From positions 1 to 6,195 of the forward strand of contig JASMTO010000065.1 in NCBI GenBank assembly GCA_041694215.1: a stretch of 6,195 bases of DNA, given 5' to 3'. Both the position numbers and the translations under genes were made by a program. Of this stretch, positions 1-5,319 are shown piece after piece; within the stretch, counting starts at the first letter, position 1, and every line of letters begins with the position of its first letter. A model generated the notes under the pieces. That model did no database searches. It saw only the letters and a list, made by a program, of their open reading frames with translations, and had not been told where the DNA came from. Source of the DNA: Flexistipes sp041694215 (lineage in GTDB: Bacteria > Chrysiogenota > Deferribacteres > Deferribacterales > Flexistipitaceae).

Positions 1-442
1 TGAGAAAATCACGATGTGAATGAATATCTTTGGGATTACCAGCTTTCACCAGCAAACCCTCACCATAAGAAGTATTAGGTACTGTAGCATAATCTACCTG
101 CTCACAACGATGTGGCATAATGGCCTGCTCCGCTGCTGCCATATCAAAACGATTTGCTTTTAAACCGGGAATAAGGGAGCTGAAACTTGTTACAATCCAC
201 TGAATATCATCAATACCCATCCTTTTTAATACTGCTCTGGCGACTTCCGGGCCTGCGCCCCTTGCTTTGCCGCTTGCATCAACGTAACCGTAAGGAATTT
301 CATTTGCAGTTGCAACACGGACATATCCTCTTTCTTTAATGTCCTGAAGTGTAGTTTGCGCTGATGCAACACTAGCTGTTAAAAGTGCAAACAACCCTAC
401 TGCCAGGAAGCTGATTCCTAATTTTTTGAGTTTGTTAAACAT
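1..442 (-). CDS. ehuB: EhuB-like ectoine/hydroxyectoine ABC transporter substrate-binding protein, C-terminal part outside window
   Basis: Probable periplasmic receptor of an ABC importer for the compatible solutes ectoine/hydroxyectoine. The first 147 residues are visible; the family is usually about 280 residues, so roughly half is missing beyond position 1. Residues 1-28 form a Sec signal peptide: basic start MFNKLKK, hydrophobic core, AxA-type cleavage site VASA before Gln29. The mature part starts as a type 3 solute-binding domain (TLQDIKERGYVRVATANEIPYG, about 31-52), then EhuB-like stretches: AVLKRMGIDDI (70-80), SLIPGLKANRFDMAAA (89-104), RCEQVDYA (112-119) and LLVKAGNP (130-137). The ATG at 442 is supported by a strong AAGGAGGT eight bases upstream. 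It has its own promoter, separate from the upstream operon. Membership of the amino-acid-type binding protein family is near certain. Ectoine specificity is inferred from remembered family patterns; a related polar amino acid ligand is possible. The usual EhuB 'AAGM' region reads AAAEQ here. Confidence 0.75.
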   Translation of the reverse strand, partial: MFNKLKKLGISFLAVGLFALLTASVASAQTTLQDIKERGYVRVATANEIPYGYVDASGKARGAGPEVARAVLKRMGIDDIQWIVTSFSSLIPGLKANRFDMAAAEQAIMPHRCEQVDYATVPNTSYGEGLLVKAGNPKDIHSHRDFL

Positions 443-450
443 AATCACAT

Positions 451-458
451 ACCTCCTT
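451..458 (-). promoter_or_regulatory. Ribosome binding site of the ehuB-like gene
   Basis: AAGGAGGT on the minus strand is a full-length match to the anti-Shine-Dalgarno sequence. It is eight bases before the ATG at 442, far stronger than the sites inside the upstream operon, and fixes the start. Its first base is also the last base of the TAA that ends a possible leader ORF. Confidence 0.85.
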
Positions 459-505
459 TACTCGTTTTTTATAAGCGGCTCATGAAACCGTCTTATCCTT
501 ACCAT
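458..505 (-). CDS. Possible 15-residue leader ORF upstream of ehuB-like gene
   Basis: A short ORF reads MVRIRRFHEPLIKNE. It starts at ATG 505-503 with AAGGG (518-514) eight bases before it, and its TAA (460-458) overlaps the first base of the ehuB Shine-Dalgarno site. A longer in-frame version would start at ATG 526-524 (22 residues) but has no ribosome binding site. It is rich in Arg, written with AGG, AGA and CGG codons, and it reads straight through the leader hairpin. It resembles nothing I know. Chance ORFs of this length are common, so the call rests on the ribosome site and the exact abutment with the downstream site. Confidence 0.25.
   Translation of the reverse strand: MVRIRRFHEPLIKNE
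471..496 (-). promoter_or_regulatory. Leader hairpin in the 5' untranslated region of the ehuB-like gene
   Basis: On the minus strand ATAAG-a-CGG pairs with CCGCTTAT across a nine-base loop (tttcatgag), giving eight pairs with one bulged A. It lies within the predicted leader, 12 bases before the Shine-Dalgarno site, and is followed by AAAAAA rather than a U-run, so it is not an intrinsic terminator. It could stabilise the transcript, respond to leader translation, or be a protein site in DNA. It does not cover the ribosome site and I do not recognise a riboswitch family. Confidence 0.4.
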
Positions 506-569
506 TATCAAAACCCTTGCAGCCATCCGCAAATATTTTAAAATTAGCAATTTAAGATAATATAATTAG

Positions 570-598
570 TTTATATATAAAAAAACCGTGTTTGTCAA
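570..598 (-). promoter_or_regulatory. Sigma-70-type promoter for the ehuB-like gene
   Basis: The minus strand carries a perfect -35 box TTGACA (598-593), a 17-base spacer and TATAAA (575-570) as the -10 box. Transcription would start near 563, giving a leader of about 120 bases before the ATG at 442. A consensus -35 and ideal spacing in a non-coding gap directly upstream of a gene with its own strong ribosome site make this a credible promoter. The surrounding sequence is very AT-rich, so an alternative -10 (TATATA, shifted by two bases) is also possible. Confidence 0.7.
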
Positions 599-600
599 AT

Positions 601-615
601 TGCTTAGCACATGCT
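601..615. repeat. Interlocked short inverted repeats next to the -35 box
   Basis: TGCTTAGCACATGCT holds AGCA flanked on both sides by TGCT, so it can be read as TGCT-t-AGCA or AGCA-ca-TGCT. It begins three bases upstream of the ehuB -35 box, where a transcription factor could contact RNA polymerase. The arms are only four bases, so chance is a real possibility. Confidence 0.25.
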
Positions 616-621
616 TGTTTG

Positions 622-633
622 CCAAGTACTTGG
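622..633. promoter_or_regulatory. Perfect 12-base palindrome, candidate operator upstream of ehuB promoter
   Basis: CCAAGTACTTGG is a perfect palindrome centred near 627.5, about 65 bases upstream of the predicted start site. That is close to where class I activators bind. It stands out as a more GC-containing island in an AT-rich tract. No matching regulator gene is present in the window, and I do not recognise the motif as belonging to a named family. Confidence 0.4.
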
Positions 634-752
634 TATATTTGAAAAACTAAAATTTATTTTATGATAATTTAAAGCTAAAAAAATATAAAAAAAAATTTAT
701 GACCGCAGCAAAAAAAATGGCTTAATCAATTATAATTTAGTTTTGAAAATGA

Positions 753-771
753 GGTATCCAAGATAGATACC
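753..771 (-). terminator. Weak hairpin after the DUF1015 stop, possible operon terminator
   Basis: On the minus strand GGTATC pairs with GATACC across a seven-base loop (TATCTTG), 10 bases past the DUF1015 stop codon. What follows is TCATTTTC, a poor U-tract, so termination would be weak or factor-dependent. Longer T-runs occur on this strand near 705-712 and 684-692 but without a clear stem. The position is right for a terminator; the sequence is only marginal. Confidence 0.35.
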
Positions 772-781
772 CCAAGCAAAA

Positions 782-2029
782 TCAGATATCGTTAAAAACA
801 AGACCTGTTTGTAATTTTGGATAAAAATAAGTGGACTTTTGCGGCATAACATTCCCGCTCTCAGATATTTCTCTGACAACATCTATGGGTATTCCGTTCA
901 TTATAAAACCAACTGCCTTTTTCTTTCTGACAATTTTCTTTACCTCCTCCTCGCTCTGCACGAAAGTAATCCCCTCTTTATTGAGCAATCTTTCCTCAGA
1001 TATCCCTAAAACACCTTTAAATATAAGCTCCTGCAGTATATATGTATCAACCTTTCTGTAGATAGGATGAAGCTTCTCGTAATTATCATCCTTTATTGAT
1101 AAACCGTAATATTTATCGTCTATCAGCATCACAATGTTGCAATGATTATCCCTTTTTAGAAAATTTCTGTAATTACTCTCCTCTAGCATCTCCATATCAA
1201 AATAATTTTTAAGTTTCTTAAGAAGTTCTTTTTCATCAGAAGATTCATCCAAATCCACAACTCTGTGGGTGGGAAATATTTTAAGTCCTTCATCATAAAA
1301 ATTAACAAACATCATCATAACAAAATCGTACGGTCTTACTTCATCCGGGGAATCGTTATTCTGCTTTCTAAAGAAATCCCTTAGATTTAAAGCTGTTTCG
1401 TACCTGTGGTGCCCATCTGCAATAAAAATAGATTTGTTGGACATAAAGCGGGATATTTTGTCTACGATATCCTGTTCCTGGATAATCCAAAGTGTATTTT
1501 TCACACCTTCATCATCCACAGCAGAAGCCACCGGCATATCTTTTTTGGCATTGGAAAAAACCTTTTCCAGCTCATTTTCCTTGTCCATGTAAAGTCCAAA
1601 GATCTGACTAAAATTAGCTTTACAAGCCTTCATCAGCTCAAAACGATCTTTTTTAGGTCCCGCTAGCGTTTTTTCATGGGGGAATACCTTACCTGTCCCA
1701 AATTTTTCCAGTTTTAATAGTCCAATAAACCCTGTCCTTACATATTTTTTCCCCTCATATTGGTATTCCTGTTCATAGACATAATAGGACGGAGTTTCAT
1801 CTTTTATCAGTACCCGTTCAGATTTCCATTGATTATAAATTTTGCTGGCATTTACATATTTTTCTTCACCTTCTGGCAATATCAGTTTAACAACATTATA
1901 AGGGGATTTTGTTTTGTATGCTTCCTTCTCCTCCTCACTTATAACATCATATGGAGGGGACACTACATTCTTCAGCAACGCCTTTTCCAAGTTATATCTA
2001 ACGCCTCTGAAAGGCTTAACGGTAACCAC
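782..2029 (-). CDS. DUF1015 family protein, function unknown
   Basis: A 415-residue protein with the hallmarks of the DUF1015 family: N-terminal VVSPPYDVI (22-30), FPHEKT (116-121), FIADGHHRYETAL (202-214), and the C-terminal MPQKSTYFYPKLQTGL (395-410). Length and motif order are those of an intact member. There is no signal peptide or membrane segment, so it is presumably cytosolic. The biochemical role is not established to my knowledge. In some Firmicutes relatives lie beside serine biosynthesis genes, and a link to ParB-like/SerK kinases has been suggested, but no serine pathway gene is next to this one. Translation starts at GTG 2029, chosen because GGAGG lies six bases before it (2040-2036). 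It follows tyrS by 13 bases as the last gene of the operon. Confidence 0.88.
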   Translation of the reverse strand: MVTVKPFRGVRYNLEKALLKNVVSPPYDVISEEEKEAYKTKSPYNVVKLILPEGEEKYVNASKIYNQWKSERVLIKDETPSYYVYEQEYQYEGKKYVRTGFIGLLKLEKFGTGKVFPHEKTLAGPKKDRFELMKACKANFSQIFGLYMDKENELEKVFSNAKKDMPVASAVDDEGVKNTLWIIQEQDIVDKISRFMSNKSIFIADGHHRYETALNLRDFFRKQNNDSPDEVRPYDFVMMMFVNFYDEGLKIFPTHRVVDLDESSDEKELLKKLKNYFDMEMLEESNYRNFLKRDNHCNIVMLIDDKYYGLSIKDDNYEKLHPIYRKVDTYILQELIFKGVLGISEERLLNKEGITFVQSEEEVKKIVRKKKAVGFIMNGIPIDVVREISESGNVMPQKSTYFYPKLQTGLVFNDI

Positions 2030-2035
2030 AATATT

Positions 2036-2040
2036 CCTCC
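2036..2040 (-). promoter_or_regulatory. Ribosome binding site deciding the GTG start of the DUF1015 gene
   Basis: GGAGG sits six bases before GTG 2029, in the 13-base gap after tyrS. No ATG is nearby in frame, so the non-ATG start is well supported. Confidence 0.7.
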
Positions 2041-2042
2041 CG

Positions 2043-3242
2043 TTATTTACATATTATTTTGACAAATTTTCGTTTACCAACTTTCAAAACATATTCCCCA
2101 GGCTCAGGTATCTTCTCCAAATCATACACTTTCTCACCATTAAGCCAAACAGCTCCTTGCTTAGCTAATCTTCTGGCTTCGCTGTTACTTGGTGCAAAGT
2201 TTACCTCTCTCAAAATCTTTAGCAAATCAGTCCCTGAAAATTCCTCTACCAGCATATCATCCGGATTTTCTCTTTTGGAAAAAACTTTTTCAAAAGCTTT
2301 TTTTGCTTTTTCGGCAGATTCCTTATTGTGAAATCGCTCCACTATTTCCGCTGCAAAACCTTTTTTTACTTCCATCGGGTGCAGTTTCCCAGATTTTATC
2401 TCGTTTTTTAATTTCTCAATAGATTCCATACTTCTATCACTCAGCAGAAGCATGTACCGAAACATTAAATCATCCGAAATAGACATTAATTTACCGAACA
2501 TATCATCAGGGTTTTCTGTAATACCCACATAATTATTCAATGATTTACTCATTTTCTGCACACCATCAAGCCCTTCCAAAATAGGCATTGTCAAAGCTAT
2601 CTGAGGTTTCTGTCCGTAAGCTTTCTGAATTTCTCTACCCAATAGAAGGTTAAACTTCTGATCCGTTCCCCCAAGTTCCACATCAGCTTTCAAAGCTACA
2701 GAGTCGTATGCCTGAACAAGCGGATACAAAAACTCGTGAATCGCTATTGCCTTATTGGCTTTGTATCTTTTTGCGAAATCATCCCTTTCAAGCATTCTAG
2801 CCACTGTATAATGGGAGGAAAGCTTAATCATATCTGCAGCAGTCATCTTGCTCATCCAATGGCTATTAAAAGCTATCTCTGTCTTCTCCGGATCGAGAAT
2901 TTTAAAAACCTGCTCTTTATAGGTCTCTGCATTTTTTTTAACTTCCTCAGCCGTCAAAGCCTTCCTCGTTTCTGACTTTCCGGATGGGTCACCAATCATC
3001 CCGGTAAAATCCCCGATAAGAAAGATTACCTGATGCCCCAATTCTTGAAAATGTTTCAATTTTTGTATCAAAACAGTATGCCCTAGATGCAAATCAGGGG
3101 CAGTGGGATCAAAACCGGCTTTTACCCTTAGAGGTTTCTCATTTTTAATAGAATCTTCTATTTTATTAACCAGTTCCTCTTCAACAATAATCTCTTCAGC
3201 CCCTCTTTTTATGTGCTGAAATTGATCTTTTAAAGGCAGCAA
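2043..3242 (-). CDS. tyrS: Tyrosine--tRNA ligase (TyrRS, KMSKS-type, with C-terminal S4 domain)
   Basis: Charges tRNA-Tyr with tyrosine using ATP, in the cytosol. The 399-residue sequence is a complete class I aminoacyl-tRNA synthetase: HIGH-type signature HLGH (52-55) within GFDPTAPDLHLGH, the YPLVQAYDS (173-181) and GGTDQKFN (191-198) segments of the substrate pocket, and KMSKS (230-234). An S4 RNA-binding domain occupies about 339-399 (SNSEARRLAKQGAVWLNG). KMSKS rather than the KFGKT of the E. coli enzyme, and the length near 400, place it in the second bacterial TyrRS subgroup. The start is TTG 3242, since AGGAGG lies five bases upstream and no ATG exists nearby. It follows the prepilin peptidase gene by nine bases, consistent with co-transcription and coupled translation. 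No T-box leader is visible. Confidence 0.97.
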   Translation of the reverse strand: MLPLKDQFQHIKRGAEEIIVEEELVNKIEDSIKNEKPLRVKAGFDPTAPDLHLGHTVLIQKLKHFQELGHQVIFLIGDFTGMIGDPSGKSETRKALTAEEVKKNAETYKEQVFKILDPEKTEIAFNSHWMSKMTAADMIKLSSHYTVARMLERDDFAKRYKANKAIAIHEFLYPLVQAYDSVALKADVELGGTDQKFNLLLGREIQKAYGQKPQIALTMPILEGLDGVQKMSKSLNNYVGITENPDDMFGKLMSISDDLMFRYMLLLSDRSMESIEKLKNEIKSGKLHPMEVKKGFAAEIVERFHNKESAEKAKKAFEKVFSKRENPDDMLVEEFSGTDLLKILREVNFAPSNSEARRLAKQGAVWLNGEKVYDLEKIPEPGEYVLKVGKRKFVKIICK

Positions 3243-3247
3243 ACTCT

Positions 3248-3253
3248 CCTCCT
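3248..3253 (-). promoter_or_regulatory. Ribosome binding site of tyrS containing part of the upstream stop codon
   Basis: AGGAGG lies five bases before TTG 3242. Its first two bases are the last two of the TAG stop (3254-3252) of the prepilin peptidase gene. Ribosomes terminating there would sit on the tyrS initiation site, which suggests coupling. Confidence 0.7.
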
Positions 3254-4034
3254 ATAAATACATTTTATTCAAGTACATATCAACTATCATGTTACCATAG
3301 AAAATATAAAAAATTGTTGCAAGTGAAATAAACGGACCGAAGGGCATAGGAAAATCCCTGTTTTTTTTAACTAAAATAAAAGGCAAACCAACCACAACTC
3401 CAAAAAGAGAACTAAAGAACAAAATAAAAAACAACGGTTTTGCTCCCAGAAAAGCACCTATCATTGCAAACAGTTTTAAATCTCCACCACCCATACCTTC
3501 TTTTTTGGTAATGATGTAGTATATAAAAGATGGCAACCAAAGTATCAAAAAACCGGATACTGCTCCCAATATACTGTTTAATATTCCAGGGTAGAAAAAC
3601 AGTGAAAACAGCAGCCCGAGGACTGTCCCACCTATCGAAATTTCATCTGGTATTATACCACACTCAAAATTTTCATCAAGCGCAGTAAACATATCGGTAA
3701 ACGCTGCCACAAGCAGAAGAAAAGTAAAAACAAGATATTTTATCAACTCAAGTTGTAAGCCAAACTTCATATAGATTAAAAAAAAAGCAATACCAGTTGA
3801 CAATTCAACCGTAGGATAACGCAAAGAGATCTTTTCATTACAATATCTGCACTTGCCGCCAAGAATGAAAAAACTTAGTAAAGGAACATTATCAAAGAAT
3901 TTTATCTTTTCTCCACACTTTGGGCAACTGGAAGGAGGGGTTACAACCGAACCCCCTCTTGGTAATCGGTATATTAGAACATTCATAAAACTCCCGAAAA
4001 TTAGTCCTAATAAAAAGAACAGAAAAAAATACAT
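3252..4034 (-). CDS. pilD: Type IV prepilin leader peptidase / N-methyltransferase (PilD, A24 family)
   Basis: Inner-membrane aspartyl protease that cuts the leader from type IV prepilins and pseudopilins and methylates the new N-terminus. The 260-residue protein has the full two-domain form. The N-terminal part has FGSFMNVLIYRLP (13-25) and two CxxC pairs, CPKC (37-40) and CRYC (62-65), typical of bifunctional enzymes. The catalytic GMGGGDLKLFAMIGAFLG segment (180-197) carries active-site Asp185. The other catalytic aspartate is most likely Asp114 in AAFTD, but about eight extra residues separate it from IIPD (127-130) compared with the usual spacing. Several hydrophobic membrane segments are evident. 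ATG 4034 is the earliest possible start because TAG directly precedes it in frame. There is no good Shine-Dalgarno site, so reinitiation from cheX six bases upstream is likely. No pilus gene is adjacent. Confidence 0.95.
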   Translation of the reverse strand: MYFFLFFLLGLIFGSFMNVLIYRLPRGGSVVTPPSSCPKCGEKIKFFDNVPLLSFFILGGKCRYCNEKISLRYPTVELSTGIAFFLIYMKFGLQLELIKYLVFTFLLLVAAFTDMFTALDENFECGIIPDEISIGGTVLGLLFSLFFYPGILNSILGAVSGFLILWLPSFIYYIITKKEGMGGGDLKLFAMIGAFLGAKPLFFILFFSSLFGVVVGLPFILVKKNRDFPMPFGPFISLATIFYIFYGNMIVDMYLNKMYL

Positions 4035-4040
4035 CTATGG

Positions 4041-4511
4041 TTATTTTCCGTTTTCCTTCAGAGTCACTTCAACAACGAAATCTGAATTTTCACAACTAAA
4101 TTTTACTCCCAAGCAAGGCACATTACTCGGTTTATTTATTTTATGCCCCTTTCCAACAATTACATTGGGAATGGAAATTTTAAATCTGAGACCTTTTTCT
4201 GAAAAAACCTTTTTTGTGCTGCCGGCAATCATGTTAATAATCTCACCCACAGCATCAATAACTTCATCGTTAACCTCTGTACACTCTTCACCCATAAATT
4301 TGGAAACAACGGTAAGCGCTAAATCCTCAGGCATACTGATAACTACAGAACCATTAGCCTGACCAGCCAATCCAATAACACCGGAGATATCATAAGAATG
4401 ATTATCACCTTTTTTAATATAAACATCTTGTTTCTTCGGCTCAATACCAACCATAGTATTAAACACTGCCAATGTAGACTCAATAAAAGGATTAATATAC
4501 TCAGCTTTCAT
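4041..4511 (-). CDS. cheX: CheX-type chemotaxis protein (CheY-P phosphatase)
   Basis: Cytosolic phosphatase of the CheC/CheX/FliY family, which dephosphorylates CheY-P to end the flagellar-switch signal. The 156-residue product matches CheX throughout: AEYINPFIESTLAVFNTMVGIEP (3-25), SYDISGVIGLAG (39-50), and the signature DAVGEIINMIAG (86-97) with catalytic pair Glu90 and Asn93 of the ExxN motif. One ExxN motif, rather than the two of CheC, supports CheX. An upstream in-frame TTG at 4526 would add five residues (MKGYF), but ATG 4511 has AAGGGG six bases before it and gives the usual family N-terminus, so it is preferred. The start overlaps the end of lpxI by 11 bases. No cheA, cheY or flagellar gene is in the window. 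Confidence 0.92.
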   Translation of the reverse strand: MKAEYINPFIESTLAVFNTMVGIEPKKQDVYIKKGDNHSYDISGVIGLAGQANGSVVISMPEDLALTVVSKFMGEECTEVNDEVIDAVGEIINMIAGSTKKVFSEKGLRFKISIPNVIVGKGHKINKPSNVPCLGVKFSCENSDFVVEVTLKENGK

Positions 4512-5319
4512 GAAGTACCCCTTCAATAGATATAAATATCAGACCATTCTTATCAGCATATTCGGCACATTCTTTTTCATTCACTACAAACGTCTTTCCA
4601 GACTCAATTGCTAACAATGACCCCTTATTATCGGATATTTTTTTTAAAGTGTCAACACCTACAGTAGGGACATCAAACCTTTCGTCCTGCTGAGGCTTTG
4701 CAGTTTTGACGACAACCGCATCCTTTTTAGCTAACCGACAACCCCTTACTATGGCAGCATCTGTGCCTTCGATTGCCTCCAAGGCCATTACAGCCTTATC
4801 CTTTACAACAACTGTCTGACCAATATCCAGCCTACCAAGCTCCTTGGCTATTCTAAATCCAAAATAGACATCCTCCATCTGTTTTTTAGATGGCTTTTTC
4901 TTGGATATAACCTTTTTCTTCACCAAAATATCCTTTAGTATTTCCGTTTGTCTTAAAACCGTTATCCCCTCTTTTTTTAAAAGATCAATCACTGCATTCA
5001 TAATGGTATCGTCTTTTCTATCTTTCAATTTGAAAAGTGTTTTAACAGCTAAAAGATCAAATTTTAAGTCATTATAAATGAGCTCTTTTGTTACTTTGCC
5101 TGCAAAAACAATTTCGGTTATATTTTCACTTTTTAATATCTTTAGTATCTTTTTGACCTGCGTAACACTTACGGTATACAGTTTGTCAGTGAACAGCTTT
5201 ATATCTTCTGAAATTGCTTCTGACAAAGCGATAGCGATAACATTGTAACCCTTTTCTTTGAGGTTACGTGCAGCTACGAGTGATATTTCACCATAACCGG
5301 CGATAAGGCCTATTTTCAA
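4501..5319 (-). CDS. lpxI: UDP-2,3-diacylglucosamine pyrophosphatase LpxI
   Basis: Hydrolyses UDP-2,3-diacylglucosamine to lipid X and UMP, the fourth step of lipid A synthesis, at the cytosolic face of the inner membrane. It replaces LpxH in many non-gamma-proteobacteria. The 272-residue sequence is the whole LpxI (formerly DUF1009) family: N-terminal IGLIAGYGEISLVAARN (3-19), a central FAGKVTKELIYNDLKFDL stretch (72-89), and the strongly conserved C-terminal half RIAKELGRLDIGQTVVV (156-172), ALEAIEGTDAAIVRG (179-193), VVVKTAKPQQDERFDVPTVG (202-221). The start is TTG 5319, in the motif TTGA shared with the stop of the upstream oxidoreductase. GAGG (5330-5327) lies seven bases before it. The ATG at 5323 is out of frame. 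The C-terminal GVLHES overlaps cheX. Lysine-rich segment 133-146 looks like a loop. Confidence 0.95.
   Translation of the reverse strand: MKIGLIAGYGEISLVAARNLKEKGYNVIAIALSEAISEDIKLFTDKLYTVSVTQVKKILKILKSENITEIVFAGKVTKELIYNDLKFDLLAVKTLFKLKDRKDDTIMNAVIDLLKKEGITVLRQTEILKDILVKKKVISKKKPSKKQMEDVYFGFRIAKELGRLDIGQTVVVKDKAVMALEAIEGTDAAIVRGCRLAKKDAVVVKTAKPQQDERFDVPTVGVDTLKKISDNKGSLLAIESGKTFVVNEKECAEYADKNGLIFISIEGVLHES
4518..4523 (-). promoter_or_regulatory. Ribosome binding site deciding the cheX start
   Basis: AAGGGG is six bases before ATG 4511 and inside the 3' end of lpxI. It overlaps the codons that a TTG start at 4526 would use, which argues for ATG 4511 as the true start. Confidence 0.65.

Larger units (their letters stand above)
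443..781. other. 339-base intergenic region between the DUF1015 gene and the ehuB-like gene
   Basis: From high to low coordinates this gap holds a weak hairpin possibly ending the upstream operon (753-771), an AT-rich tract with A-runs (about 640-720), palindromic elements (601-633), the ehuB promoter (570-598), and the leader with its hairpin and ribosome site (451-496). I see no RNA gene and no protein-coding gene on the plus strand. The A/T tract could bend DNA or act as an UP-like element, but nothing beyond composition supports that. Confidence 0.7.

Noticed and set aside
443..563. Known riboswitch or T-box in the ehuB leader
   Set aside because: No recognisable conserved core of a known class could be seen; only one local hairpin is supported.
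611..664. Plus-strand 17-codon ORF (MLVCQVLGIFEKLKFIL) in the intergenic gap
   Set aside because: It has no Shine-Dalgarno site, its hydrophobic make-up is what AT-rich DNA gives by chance, and it spans the palindrome of the opposite-strand promoter region.
639..670. Plus-strand promoter-like TTGAAA ... TATGAT in the AT-rich tract
   Set aside because: Spacing is poor, such matches are frequent in AT-rich DNA, and no plus-strand gene lies downstream.
831..4362. Several plus-strand ORFs of 76-169 codons across this range
   Set aside because: They are mirror frames of well-recognised minus-strand genes (DUF1015, tyrS, pilD, cheX), lack convincing ribosome sites and resemble no protein family.
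4524..4526. TTG start giving a 161-residue CheX
   Set aside because: The AAGGGG ribosome site lies within the extra codons and is placed correctly only for ATG 4511; the extra five residues are not typical of CheX.
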